Source: an uncultured Saprospiraceae bacterium
Lineage (GTDB): Bacteria > Bacteroidota > Bacteroidia > Chitinophagales > Saprospiraceae
Reading direction: 5' to 3'
Length of the DNA stretch: 64,000 nucleotides
Assembly: GCA_938015595.1 (NCBI GenBank)
Contig: CALLPI010000015.1
Location: 60,138 to 124,137, forward strand
This document shows, one piece after another, positions 1-9,596 of the stretch. The notes beneath the pieces are model-generated. The model was not told the origin of the DNA, made no database searches, and saw only the letters and a list, made by a program, of their open reading frames with translations. Every line of letters starts with the position of its first letter. The stretch's first letter is position 1. Made by a program: the position numbers and the translations under genes.

Positions 1-1520
1 CCTGGTTCGTTGGAGATGAGCATACCGGGCTGTATAGCGGTGAGCGCCTTGGGGCCAGGCGTAGGCGAAATACTCTGTGGGCCCTCGTGTACGTTGAGAA
101 AGTAGCCCACGCCGTGGCCAGTGCCATGTCCGTAGTTTTTTGCTTGTTTCCATAGTGGGAGGCGCGCCAGGGGGTCTAGATGTAGCCCTCTGGTACCTTG
201 TGGAAACCAAGCTGAAGCCAGCGCAATATGGCCCTTGAGCACTGCCGTAAAAGCTTCTTTTTGTGCTAGTGAAGGCTCGCCCAGCGCTAGAGTTCGGGTA
301 ATGTCGGTAGTACCGTGCAGGTATTGGCCGCCGCAGTCTATCAGCAGGATGCCTTCCGGCAGGATGCGAGCAGCAGTATCAGTATCAGGGGTGTAGTGCA
401 CAATAGCGCCGTTGGCCTGATAGCCTACAATGGCCGGAAAACTCTCGCCTATGTAGTCGCTTTGCTGGGCGCGTAGTTCGGCTATTTTCTGGGCTACGTC
501 GTATTCAGATATATTTTGACTGTGAATAGCTTGCTCCAGCCATTGAAGCAGATGCGTCAGTGCTACGCCGTCTTTGCACATGGCATGGCGAATGTGGGCA
601 ATTTCTATTTCTGATTTGATGGCCTTCAAGGGGGCTACCAGGTTATCGCCGGCCAGAGATTGCTCGGCAGTTATAGCTCGGAAAAGCCGCGCGTTCACGC
701 TGGCACGGTCGAAGGCTATTCGCCGGTTTTTAGGCAAATGGCGAAGCCAGTGTTCGATACTATGGTAAGAGTGAAGCACAATGCCATCGTTTACGAGTTT
801 TTGTACCAGCGCATCGGGTATTCTGTGGGCATCCACAAACCAATGAGCGCTTTTTTCATCCACAACCAGCCAGGAGATACACACTGGGTTGTAGTCCACG
901 TCGGCAGCGCGAATGTTGAGTGTCCAGGCAATATCGTCAAGGGTACTGACCAGGTAGGCATCTGCACCTTGCTGTTGCATGGCCTGACGAATCTGGTTCA
1001 GTTTTTCAGTTCTGCTTGCGCCAGCGTAATGCAACGGCAGCTCAAATACAGACGAATGGGGTAGGGGTGGTCTGTCAGTCCACATTTCGGCTATTAGATC
1101 GAGGTCAGTGCGTAGCTCAATACCTTGCGGCTGGAGTTTTTTCTCCAACTGTCGCAGCTGGGCCAGAGAAAAGAGCGAGCCGTCCAGCCCTATCGTGCTG
1201 CCTCGCGGCAAATGCTCTGCTAGCCATTCGATGTGTTCCGGGGCATGGGCTACCACTTGTTTGTGTAGAGCGATGCAAGTGCCAGTCAGTTGTTGTTCTG
1301 CCTGAATGAAATAGCGCGAGTCTGTCCAAAGTCCAGCATGATGGGCGGTGACCACTAACGTGCCTGCTGAGCCACTGAACCCAGAAAGCCACTCGCGGCT
1401 TTTCCAATGGGCGGCGGTGTATTCGCTTTGGTGAGGGTCGGCGGAGGGCGCCAGCCAGGCATCGAGGTGGTGGCGTTGCATAAGGCTTCGCAGTAGGGCG
1501 ATTTTTTCGTTGACTTGCAT
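1..1520 (-). CDS. Xaa-Pro aminopeptidase (aminopeptidase P, M24 family), C-terminus cut by window edge
   Basis: Reverse-strand translation from ATG at 1520: MQVNEKIALLRSLMQRHHLDAWLAPSADPHQSEYTAAHWKSREWLSGFSGSAGTLVVT...; later DCGGQYLHGTTDITRTLALG and NYGHGTGHGVGYFLNVHEGPQ, the M24 metal-site motifs. Runs off the left edge, so absent from the ORF track. Confidence 0.93.
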   Translation of the reverse strand, partial: MQVNEKIALLRSLMQRHHLDAWLAPSADPHQSEYTAAHWKSREWLSGFSGSAGTLVVTAHHAGLWTDSRYFIQAEQQLTGTCIALHKQVVAHAPEHIEWLAEHLPRGSTIGLDGSLFSLAQLRQLEKKLQPQGIELRTDLDLIAEMWTDRPPLPHSSVFELPLHYAGASRTEKLNQIRQAMQQQGADAYLVSTLDDIAWTLNIRAADVDYNPVCISWLVVDEKSAHWFVDAHRIPDALVQKLVNDGIVLHSYHSIEHWLRHLPKNRRIAFDRASVNARLFRAITAEQSLAGDNLVAPLKAIKSEIEIAHIRHAMCKDGVALTHLLQWLEQAIHSQNISEYDVAQKIAELRAQQSDYIGESFPAIVGYQANGAIVHYTPDTDTAARILPEGILLIDCGGQYLHGTTDITRTLALGEPSLAQKEAFTAVLKGHIALASAWFPQGTRGLHLDPLARLPLWKQAKNYGHGTGHGVGYFLNVHEGPQSISPTPGPKALTAIQPGMLISNEP

Positions 1521-1713
1521 ATTTTACCAAAAATGTGTTTCTAAATAGAATGCCGGCTTGCTTGTTGAGAGCTGCAAGCTACGAGTTTGAAAGAAACTTT
1601 GAGAACGCGGCATACAAAAAAAGAAGCTCCTGTGTTTCTTTTTGTAGTACGACACGCTGTTGCGCATATAAATGTAGCGTCAAATGCTCAATTTTGCCTT
1701 TTAATACAATACA

Positions 1714-2796
1714 ATGGATGTTCCTGCCCCTTTTTTCAATGGCTTGAAAGTAGTAGAGTTGGCTTCTGTACTGGCTGGCCCAGCAGCGGGTATGTTTTTT
1801 GCCGAACTGGGTGCTCAAGTGCTCAAGGTAGAAAACAAGTTGGCTGGCGGCGACGTAACCCGCCACTGGAAAGTACCTGAAGAAGACCCCGCTGCATCTG
1901 TATCTGCTTATTACGCCTCGGTCAACTGGGGCAAAAAGTCGTGGATATGCGACTTGACCCACCCAGAAGACTACCAGCAATTAATCCAATATCTCAAGGA
2001 TGCCGACATCGTCATCAGCAACTATCGCCCGGCCACAGCACAAAAACTGGGCGTGAGCTACGAGCAGTTGCAGGAGTACAATCCGCGCCTGATTTTCGGG
2101 CAGATATACGGCATGGGCAAAGACGACGATACGCCCGCCTTTGACATTGTACTGCAGGCTGAGGCGGGATTCCTATCTATGACGGGCGAGCCAGGTAGGC
2201 CGCTTGTCAAAATGCCCGTAGCACTCATTGATCTGTTGGCCGCCCACCAACTTAAGGAAGGGCTGCTCCTGGCCTTACTACGGCGGGAACGCTCTGGCAA
2301 GGGAGCTTTTGTGTCGGTATCTCTTCTTGAAGCTGCTATTGCCTCTTTGGCCAATCAGGCTGCCAACTGGCTCATGGCTGGGCATCTGCCTCAACCTATG
2401 GGTAGTCTGCATCCTAATATTGCGCCCTATGGCGACGTGTTTTACACTGCCGATGATAAACCCATCGTACTAGGGGTAGGCACGGAGCGACAGTTTCAAA
2501 CCCTGTGCAGGCATCTGGGCTTGAGCGAATACTGCACAGACGAGCGCTTTTGCACCAATACTGCCCGCGTGCGCCATCGTCCAGCTCTGCAAGAGGCCTT
2601 GGCCTCGGCGATTCGCCTGCGCTACCGTGACGAACTCATAGCCCAGCTACGCGCTGCCGATGTACCCTGCGCAAGTGTTCGCAATATGCAGGAGGTATTT
2701 GAGCATTCGCTTGCACAAAACATGATATTGGAAACCATAGACGAAACTGGACGCACCGCCCGATGTGTGCGCACCACGGCCTTCGAAATCCGATAA
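1714..2796 (+). CDS. CaiB/BaiF family (class III) CoA-transferase
   Basis: FFNGLKVVELASVLAGPAAGMFFAELGAQVLKVE...DIVISNYRPATAQKLG; typical class III CoA-transferase N-terminus. Confidence 0.9.
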   Translation: MDVPAPFFNGLKVVELASVLAGPAAGMFFAELGAQVLKVENKLAGGDVTRHWKVPEEDPAASVSAYYASVNWGKKSWICDLTHPEDYQQLIQYLKDADIVISNYRPATAQKLGVSYEQLQEYNPRLIFGQIYGMGKDDDTPAFDIVLQAEAGFLSMTGEPGRPLVKMPVALIDLLAAHQLKEGLLLALLRRERSGKGAFVSVSLLEAAIASLANQAANWLMAGHLPQPMGSLHPNIAPYGDVFYTADDKPIVLGVGTERQFQTLCRHLGLSEYCTDERFCTNTARVRHRPALQEALASAIRLRYRDELIAQLRAADVPCASVRNMQEVFEHSLAQNMILETIDETGRTARCVRTTAFEIR

Positions 2797-2800
2797 TGCC

Positions 2801-4159
2801 ATGCTGGAATTATTCAAGGCATATCTTACCGAAGTGTGCGGCTTGCAGGCCGGACAACGCGCATTGCTAGCCGTAAGCGGCGGGCTGGATAGTATGGTCA
2901 TGGCTCATTTATTTCGCCTGATAGCATGGCCGCATGGCCTGGCACATTGCAATTTTCAGTTGCGCGGCTCAGAGGCCGATGCCGATGAAGATCTGGTGCG
3001 AGGATATGCGCAAGCGTATGAAGTGCCATTCTTCAGCCAGTCATTTGATACTAATGCGGAAGCTGAACGCACGGGCGAGTCCGTCCAAATGGCTGCCCGA
3101 CGGCTGCGCTATACTTGGCTGGAAAACGTACGACTGACGGAGGGATTCGATTGTATAGCCACCGCCCATCATGCCGACGACAACGCTGAAACGGTGCTCT
3201 ACAACCTGGTCAAAGGGTGTGGTATCAGGGGGTTGCACGGCATTCCGGCCAAGGCAGGCGCTATCATTCGGCCATTGCTGTTTGCTTCACGTAGCGAAAT
3301 ACTGGACTGGGCAGAGTGTCATCAAGTGCAATGGCGGGAAGACGCCTCCAACCAAGAAAACTATTACGCTCGCAACTGCATTCGGTTAGAGGTAGTCCCT
3401 GTTTTCAAGCGCATTAATCCTGCCTGGACGCGCACCATGATGGCTAATATCCGTAGATTCCAACAAGCGGAAGCGTTGATGCAGTGGGCAGTGGCGCATA
3501 TCGCTACACAAGTCACCTGCGATGAAGCGGGAGTGGGTATGACCATTGATGTCCAAAAGTTACTTTCTCTTCCGGCGCCAGAAACAGTGCTGTACGAGTT
3601 GTTGAGTCCTTGTGGGTTTAGCCCAGCGCAAGTGGAGGATATGTTGAGAGCCGCTCAGCGGCAGTCTGGCGCTATGTTTCAGAGCGCGCAATACCGTTTG
3701 CTGGTCGACAGGGGGCGCTTGTTGGTTCAATCTTTACCAGCAGCTACCCACAGCGAGCCGCCTTTGATAGAAGCGCACACGCGTTCCGTAGCCGTTGGAG
3801 ACGAAGTGCTGGTACTGACCTGGCATGAAGGCCATCCTGAACACTTCAGTTCGGATACTCGCCTGGCATATCTGGATGCCGATCACCTGAGCTGGCCGTT
3901 GCGCCTGAGGCGGTGGCGCTCAGGGGATTATTTTTACCCGCTGGGTATGTCGGGGCAGCGCAAAAAACTACAGGATTTTTTTACCGATCTTAAGATGTCG
4001 CGCTTCGACAAAGAAAAAATCTGGGTGCTGGAAACTGCACAAGGCGAGATCTGCTGGGTGGTAGGCTACCGTGCCGATGACCGCTTTCGCATACGGGGGA
4101 GTACAACGCGTTATGTGGAGCTTATTTGGACGACTTCACCGCCCCAGTTGCCCTCCTAA
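2801..4159 (+). CDS. tilS: tRNA(Ile)-lysidine synthase
   Basis: PP-loop motif LAVSGGLDSMVMAHLF, then CIATAHHADDNAETVLYNLVKGCGIRGLHGIP. Start set to ATG 2801 (MLELFKAYL), just after the upstream stop; the ORF-track start at 2765 overlaps the previous gene. Confidence 0.95.
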   Translation: MLELFKAYLTEVCGLQAGQRALLAVSGGLDSMVMAHLFRLIAWPHGLAHCNFQLRGSEADADEDLVRGYAQAYEVPFFSQSFDTNAEAERTGESVQMAARRLRYTWLENVRLTEGFDCIATAHHADDNAETVLYNLVKGCGIRGLHGIPAKAGAIIRPLLFASRSEILDWAECHQVQWREDASNQENYYARNCIRLEVVPVFKRINPAWTRTMMANIRRFQQAEALMQWAVAHIATQVTCDEAGVGMTIDVQKLLSLPAPETVLYELLSPCGFSPAQVEDMLRAAQRQSGAMFQSAQYRLLVDRGRLLVQSLPAATHSEPPLIEAHTRSVAVGDEVLVLTWHEGHPEHFSSDTRLAYLDADHLSWPLRLRRWRSGDYFYPLGMSGQRKKLQDFFTDLKMSRFDKEKIWVLETAQGEICWVVGYRADDRFRIRGSTTRYVELIWTTSPPQLPS

Positions 4160-4382
4160 AGCCCTATCCTGGCTCTTATTTGGCTTATGCGGGGGCAATG
4201 CTTGTGAGGATGTGCAGGGGGCCGCTCGGAGCAAGTGTTTATATTTTTTTATCGGTGAAACCTTACCATTAGGCACATTTATAGCCTTGATGGCAGAATA
4301 CTACAGAACAAATACGCAAACACTTCCGTTTTAGTAGAGTATGGACAGGTAGCTCTTGCTCCCCCATCGTCAAAACCTTGTA

Positions 4383-5522
4383 ATGAACGCTTCCTTGCGC
4401 ATAGCCAAGATATTCGGTATTCCAGTCAGAATCCACTGGACTTTCGCCTTGCTATTAATTTGGATTTTTTACTCCGGCCATATCCAGGGGCTCAGACTAC
4501 TCCAAACAGTATATCTGGCTAGCTTCACGCTGCTGCTTTTCTTGTGCGTAATACTCCATGAGTTTGGCCACGCCCTCACTGCTCGGCAATTTGGCGTGGG
4601 CACGCGCGACATCACCATCTCTCCTATAGGGGGCATTGCCCGCTTGGATACTATGCCTGAGAAGCCATACCAAGAATTCCTCATAGCCATAGCTGGTCCG
4701 TTGGTCAATGTGGCCATTGCCTTGGCACTTTCTGGGTACTACACCATTGTGAATGGCATGGAAGGGGGCAATCTATTGCGCGCGTTGTATGGCTTTTTTA
4801 CACGCGACACTGACTTTCTGCCAACAGATGGCACCTTGCTTGATTATTTTCTATTTGGCATGATTGCGCTCAATGGCATTCTGGCGGTATTCAATATGAT
4901 GCCTGCCTTTCCTATGGATGGAGGTCGCGTACTGCGGGCACTACTCAGCATTCGGCTGGGGCGCCCATTCGCTACGCTTATTGCTGCGCGTATAGGGCAG
5001 GCTGTGGCTGTGGGACTAGTGGCTTATGGCATCTGGCAGGGCAACTGGATCACTGTATTCATCGGCGTATTCGTCTTCATGGCTGCAGCGCATGAGAACC
5101 GCTACGTACGCCTGGAGGCCTTCCTGTCAGATTACCGGGTGGCCGATGTAGTGCGCACTGCTTTCACTCGTTTACAGGCCAGCGACTCCATACATGCTGC
5201 TGTACACGCCATGCAACACGGCCTAGAGCGCTATTTTCTCGTATTCGATGAAAATTATGCACTGGTGGGGGCTGTATCTGAAGGGCACATCGTACAGGCA
5301 GCACGCCAATCGCAGCTCCATCAGCCACTGGCCACCATCATGGACACTCGCTTGTTTCACTTGCAACCCAATACCATGCTTAAGGACGTTTGGCGCCTGT
5401 TTCAGAGTCGGCAAACCGCCCCTATCTTGCCCGTTGTGGATGCAGGTGTAGTCATCGGAGTGATTGACTATGCCATGATGGAGCAATTTCTAAACACTCA
5501 GCAGAAAATCAAGTATCTATAA
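4383..5522 (+). CDS. Site-2 protease family membrane metalloprotease (M50) with C-terminal CBS domains
   Basis: HEFGHALTARQFGVGTRDITISPIGGIARL (HExxH), NMMPAFPMDGGRVLRALL; CBS-like C-terminus. Confidence 0.92.
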   Translation: MNASLRIAKIFGIPVRIHWTFALLLIWIFYSGHIQGLRLLQTVYLASFTLLLFLCVILHEFGHALTARQFGVGTRDITISPIGGIARLDTMPEKPYQEFLIAIAGPLVNVAIALALSGYYTIVNGMEGGNLLRALYGFFTRDTDFLPTDGTLLDYFLFGMIALNGILAVFNMMPAFPMDGGRVLRALLSIRLGRPFATLIAARIGQAVAVGLVAYGIWQGNWITVFIGVFVFMAAAHENRYVRLEAFLSDYRVADVVRTAFTRLQASDSIHAAVHAMQHGLERYFLVFDENYALVGAVSEGHIVQAARQSQLHQPLATIMDTRLFHLQPNTMLKDVWRLFQSRQTAPILPVVDAGVVIGVIDYAMMEQFLNTQQKIKYL

Positions 5523-5538
5523 CCAAAAAAGCATAGTT

Positions 5539-6525
5539 ATGAGCCTGGTCAATGATCTGAAAAAGCTACTTTTCGGCGCCAAAGCCGTCACCAAATCTGC
5601 AGCTGACACCGCCATGCAGGCCGGTAAGGAAGCCAGGGAAGAAATACTGGAAAAAGGTACCGAACTACTGGATACCACTCGGGAGAAAGTCGCTGAGGTG
5701 TCGGAAAAAGTAGCCGAATCAGCCGGTGATTTCCTTGAAAAAGCTATGCAAACTGCCAATTCCATCGGCGAAGCTGTCAGCCAGAAAACCGATGAAATCT
5801 GGGATAGTCTCATGGCCGAAAAGCCTGCTTCCGCGCCCGATGTGCCATCCCAGCAGAGTTTTTCCGGTGCTGCTGCTTCTTCGGCCGATCCCAACCTCCT
5901 GCCTCCTGATCCTCCTACATCTAAAGTGGAAGAACTGGGTAGAACCGTAATCAACACCGCCGAAAAGGTGGGCGCGCAGGTGATAGAGCATAGCGGCGAA
6001 GCCCTAGACAAAGTACTTCACGTAGCTGAAAAAGTAGGCGAAAAAGTACTTCAGGCCAGCGAAGGCGCTGGAGAGAAAATCATACACACGGCAGAAAACA
6101 TCGGCGGAAAAATTCTGGAAAAAGGCGGCGAAACGCTCGAACATGCTAAAGACCTAGGGCAGCAGTTTTGGACAAAGGCATCCAGCCTCATGCAAAAAGC
6201 CCAGGAAGAAGCTGCCAAAGAAGACATGGAAGCCACCCTGCGCCAAGCGGAGGAAATAGAGCGCAAGACTGCACAGCAGGCCAATGCTGCAACTAGCGGA
6301 AGCAATGACAGCCTGCTAAACAAGCATGAGAGCTTCTTTGAGCGTGCTTCACGTTTTGCAGACGGCGATTATCACGCTGAGTCGGCCGAGCCTACTATCG
6401 GTAAAGACCCCGACTTTGCGCCCAGCGCCAAAGCAAGCGGAACTGCCGCCGGATTTACCGATCTCGACGGTGACGGCAACGAAATCATCGATGATGCTAT
6501 TCTTGAAGACGGCGATAAATCTTGA
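5539..6525 (+). CDS. Hypothetical YtxH/LEA-like amphipathic helical repeat protein with acidic DxDxDG tail
   Basis: Long heptad/11-mer-like repeats (EKVAEVSEKVAESAGDFLEKA, EKVGEKVLQASEGAGEKIIHTAENIGGKILEKGGE) and C-terminal FTDLDGDGNEIIDDAILEDGDKS. Confidence 0.75.
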   Translation: MSLVNDLKKLLFGAKAVTKSAADTAMQAGKEAREEILEKGTELLDTTREKVAEVSEKVAESAGDFLEKAMQTANSIGEAVSQKTDEIWDSLMAEKPASAPDVPSQQSFSGAAASSADPNLLPPDPPTSKVEELGRTVINTAEKVGAQVIEHSGEALDKVLHVAEKVGEKVLQASEGAGEKIIHTAENIGGKILEKGGETLEHAKDLGQQFWTKASSLMQKAQEEAAKEDMEATLRQAEEIERKTAQQANAATSGSNDSLLNKHESFFERASRFADGDYHAESAEPTIGKDPDFAPSAKASGTAAGFTDLDGDGNEIIDDAILEDGDKS

Positions 6526-6540
6526 AGTGTCGTCTTTTTG

Positions 6541-8010
6541 CTAAAACCGGAACCCTAGCGTCATTACAGCCAAACTGCGTGTACTACGCGAACTCACTAC
6601 CTGCTCAGGCGCCTGCGCTGTGAGGTAAGGACGATAAAGTTGATCCAGAACTGCATGGCGATAGGCTACATCTAAAAAAAACATTTCTGCTCGAATACCA
6701 AAGCCGCCGCTTAGGGAGACATTCGGCGAAGTGGCTTCCTTCAAGCCTGCAGAGCTTACACCTATCCCTGTACGAAAGCGAAATCTGTTGTGAGCATACT
6801 CGCCGCCTAGCCGCAGATTGAGCGCAGAGGCCAGCCGGTCGGCTATACGCTGGTTGGCATCTTCTTCATCCTGAGGAAAATCGCGAAAGCGCAACTTGGC
6901 GCGGCCATAATGAACGTACTCGGTTTCGGCAGAGATGAAGCCCTTTTTGCCAATAATCATAGCGGCATGACCTAAAAATCGCCAGGGCGTGACGAGCGTG
7001 TAGCGGAAGTTGCCCTCGGGAGAGCGGCCCGTGCCAGTTTGTGCTTGGCCTGATTCGGTATAGTTGTAGGTTATTTGCGAAGAGTAGTTGTCTTCCAGGC
7101 GCAATCGCGTAGGTGTATGCACAGCTGCGCCCAGGCGAAACATTTGTACCGGACGTATTACTACACCTACTTTGGTATTAAACCCCACACCGTTAGTGCG
7201 CAAGTTTTCTTCGTACTGTAGGTTGTCAAAGAAAGGTATGGCGCTGTCGAGGTCGTCTTCATCGTAATTTTTAATTTCGCTGTAGCGCACGCTGGGCAGT
7301 CCAATAGAGGCGCCAATCATCAATACGTCTTTGTAGTTGGCGCCGAAGGCCATGACCAACTCCTGCATGGCGCCCGAGGTATTGATGGTTTGCTTGCGGC
7401 GGATGATGGCGTCGGGTGCAAGCTCTACATCGGAGTCATAGAAGCCATCGTTGTTGAAGTCATAAATAGCACCAGCATCAAAGGCAGGCCCAGCCTCTAG
7501 TTGATCCAGCCCAGTAGATGAGTTGGCAATTTCCTGAAAACGGTCAATGATAGAGCCTCTTGAATTACCCTCAAAATAGAACTGGCGGTTGAAATTTTGA
7601 ATTCGATTAACACCCAGGGCGAAGTTAAAGGCGCGCCAGTCGGGGCCGCTCGGGTCGGAGGTGAACACTATGCCTACGTTGCCAAAGTGTAAATTGCCTT
7701 TGCTCTCGGAAATCTCGCTGTTGCCCTGGCCAGAAAGCAGCGTGCTTCGCGTATTGGCCAACAGAAACCCCGGTGTAAAAGTGATTTCACCCTTGCGGTA
7801 CCAAGCCAACCCCGCAGGATTAACCGCCGCTACAGAAAAGTCAGCACCCAGTGCGCCCATAGTACCGTGTACTCCAATAGCCCTAGCAGAGCCCTCAGGA
7901 TTGAAGCTGGAAAAACGTAGGGCGTCATTGGTGCCTTGAGCAAGGAGGAAATTTGGGCAGGCCATCCAGACCATGAAGAAGATACCGATCCAATACGTGC
8001 GTTTGATCAT
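6541..8010 (-). CDS. OmpP1/FadL-like outer membrane beta-barrel protein
   Basis: Signal peptide; ALRFSSFNPEGSARAIGVHGTMGALGADFSVAAVNPAGLAWYRKGEITFTPG; C-terminal aromatic LGFRF. Confidence 0.85.
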   Translation of the reverse strand: MIKRTYWIGIFFMVWMACPNFLLAQGTNDALRFSSFNPEGSARAIGVHGTMGALGADFSVAAVNPAGLAWYRKGEITFTPGFLLANTRSTLLSGQGNSEISESKGNLHFGNVGIVFTSDPSGPDWRAFNFALGVNRIQNFNRQFYFEGNSRGSIIDRFQEIANSSTGLDQLEAGPAFDAGAIYDFNNDGFYDSDVELAPDAIIRRKQTINTSGAMQELVMAFGANYKDVLMIGASIGLPSVRYSEIKNYDEDDLDSAIPFFDNLQYEENLRTNGVGFNTKVGVVIRPVQMFRLGAAVHTPTRLRLEDNYSSQITYNYTESGQAQTGTGRSPEGNFRYTLVTPWRFLGHAAMIIGKKGFISAETEYVHYGRAKLRFRDFPQDEEDANQRIADRLASALNLRLGGEYAHNRFRFRTGIGVSSAGLKEATSPNVSLSGGFGIRAEMFFLDVAYRHAVLDQLYRPYLTAQAPEQVVSSRSTRSLAVMTLGFRF

Positions 8011-8109
8011 GGTTGAAGAGGTTGTGTAAGGTGCGCCAGGGACATTCTTCGAATCCCGGTTCCCTTGCGCCAGAAGTTAAAAGGCAATGCTTACAGGCAA
8101 ATAAAAAAA

Positions 8110-8146
8110 GTGGGCGGAAGTTATGTTAAGCAACCGTTCCGCCCAC
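8110..8146 (-). terminator. Rho-independent-like terminator downstream of the 8193-9422 gene
   Basis: Perfect 9-bp inverted repeat gtgggcgga...tccgcccac; on the minus strand it is followed by a T tract (cccactttttttat). Confidence 0.7.
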
Positions 8147-8192
8147 CCTTTCTGCAAAGATATTCATCTACAGAATTATGCATAACAGAGAT

Positions 8193-9422
8193 TTAGTTGC
8201 CTCGGGTACGCGTGGCGCCACTGCTGGGCGTAGCGCTGCTACCTGAGCTGGGGGATGTGCTGCGCGAAGGCGCATCATAGCTACGCGAAGGCGTGGTGTT
8301 GTAATTACGAGAGGGTGTATCGTAGCTGCGCGAAGGCGCATCATAGCTACGCGAGGGCATAGGCGTTTCTCTGCGAGGGGCAGGAGCTGTTTCTCTCGAA
8401 GGTGCAGGAGCAGTGCGCGTGGGCGCGTCATAGCGCGAAGGTGGATTAGCGCGCGTGGGAGGCGTATCGTAAGATGGGCGATCATATGTGCGGGTGCGCT
8501 CAGATGCCGGTGCTGTACGCACAGGAGGAGTATCGTAGGTGCGAGTGCGCTCCGTGCCGGCGTCGCGTACTGGCGTAGTGGCGGTGCGTGTTCTTTCTAC
8601 AGTGGGGTTGGCTGCGCGGGGTGCCTCTAGCGAGCTGATGCGCGTACGCGGTGCGCCAGTGCGCGGATTGGCTACTGCATCAGTATTGCGCGGGCCGTAG
8701 TAAGTGCTATTGGGGTTGGTGTTGTTGTTGTTGATGACATTCACGGTATTGTAGGGGATGCCTGCACCCCAAGACGGCGGGCAGTAGTAGTTAGATACAA
8801 AGCCTCCGCCCACACCATAGAAGTTATTAACAGCAAAGTTATTAGCAAAGGATGGGCCAAGCCACGGATCCCAGTTGTTCCAGTCCCAGTTGTTTACGCG
8901 ATTCCAGCCCCAGGCCCTATAAAAGGGCGTGTAAGGTTGCCATCCCCAGGTGGCGAAAGTGTTGAAGCGGTTCCAACGGTTCCAGCGGCGCCAGGAGTTA
9001 AAAGCGCTGTAGGAGTAGAAGTTGTCATAAATGAGTACCGTAGCACCGGGAGTAAATACTGGGTCATAATAGTACAGATCTACGTAGTATGGGTCAAAGT
9101 AGTTGAACCCATAGAGCGGGCGGTTGAAGCGGCGAATGCGCGAAGTGTAGTAGTAGTCGTATTCATTATCGTCGGCAGCAGCAGGAGAGCCGAAGTCATA
9201 GCTGCTATCGTCATACGTGTAATTGTAGCGATTGCCAGTAGTGCTGCTAGAGGGTGCAGTAAAGGCATCGTTGCTGCGCGAGTAGCGACTGCCTTTGGAA
9301 TAAGTGGAAGGCGCATCTCGATTGGGATCGAAATACACGTCGTCGTACTGAGCTTGTGCCAGTGTAAAAGTCAAGGCTGCCAACGCGAAGCTAAGAATGA
9401 GGGTTAATTTGTTGATTGCCAT
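8193..9422 (-). CDS. Exported Tyr/Trp/Asn-rich low-complexity protein with C-terminal SYDxPSR repeats
   Basis: Signal peptide MAINKLTLILSFALAALTFTLAQAQ; Y/W/N-rich middle; tail PSRSYDAPSRSYDTPSRNYNTTPSRSYDAPSRS. Confidence 0.75.
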   Translation of the reverse strand: MAINKLTLILSFALAALTFTLAQAQYDDVYFDPNRDAPSTYSKGSRYSRSNDAFTAPSSSTTGNRYNYTYDDSSYDFGSPAAADDNEYDYYYTSRIRRFNRPLYGFNYFDPYYVDLYYYDPVFTPGATVLIYDNFYSYSAFNSWRRWNRWNRFNTFATWGWQPYTPFYRAWGWNRVNNWDWNNWDPWLGPSFANNFAVNNFYGVGGGFVSNYYCPPSWGAGIPYNTVNVINNNNTNPNSTYYGPRNTDAVANPRTGAPRTRISSLEAPRAANPTVERTRTATTPVRDAGTERTRTYDTPPVRTAPASERTRTYDRPSYDTPPTRANPPSRYDAPTRTAPAPSRETAPAPRRETPMPSRSYDAPSRSYDTPSRNYNTTPSRSYDAPSRSTSPSSGSSATPSSGATRTRGN

Positions 9423-9459
9423 TGTAGTCGTTTTTTTTGAAGGTAATTACCTAAAGCTA

Positions 9460-9493
9460 TTTGCTGTTTACAACACGCAAATTACTACTTTTG
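9460..9493 (+). promoter_or_regulatory. Bacteroidota-type promoter upstream of proS
   Basis: -33-like TTTG (9460-9463) and -7-like TACTTTTG (9486-9493), 22-bp spacer, about 100 bp upstream of the start codon. Confidence 0.4.
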
Positions 9494-9596
9494 CGCGCAT
9501 TTTTTAGTTAAAACTGATTTAAACCCGTCGGAGTACACTGTTAAAATTGTTAACAACTGCGAATCCGGCTGGTTTCAGCGCCTCAAAGTTAAAAAA

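Noticed and set aside
1117-1530. 137-aa minus-strand ORF listed in the track
   Set aside because: Out of frame with the aminopeptidase P reading from 1520, which has clear family motifs.
8168-8485. 105-aa minus ORF with RLRAxMMRLRA repeats
   Set aside because: Alternative-frame reading of the SYDxPSR repeat DNA.
8255-8500. Repeats considered as a CRISPR-like array
   Set aside because: Repeats are imperfect, contiguous and in frame inside a coding sequence, with no unique spacers and no cas genes.
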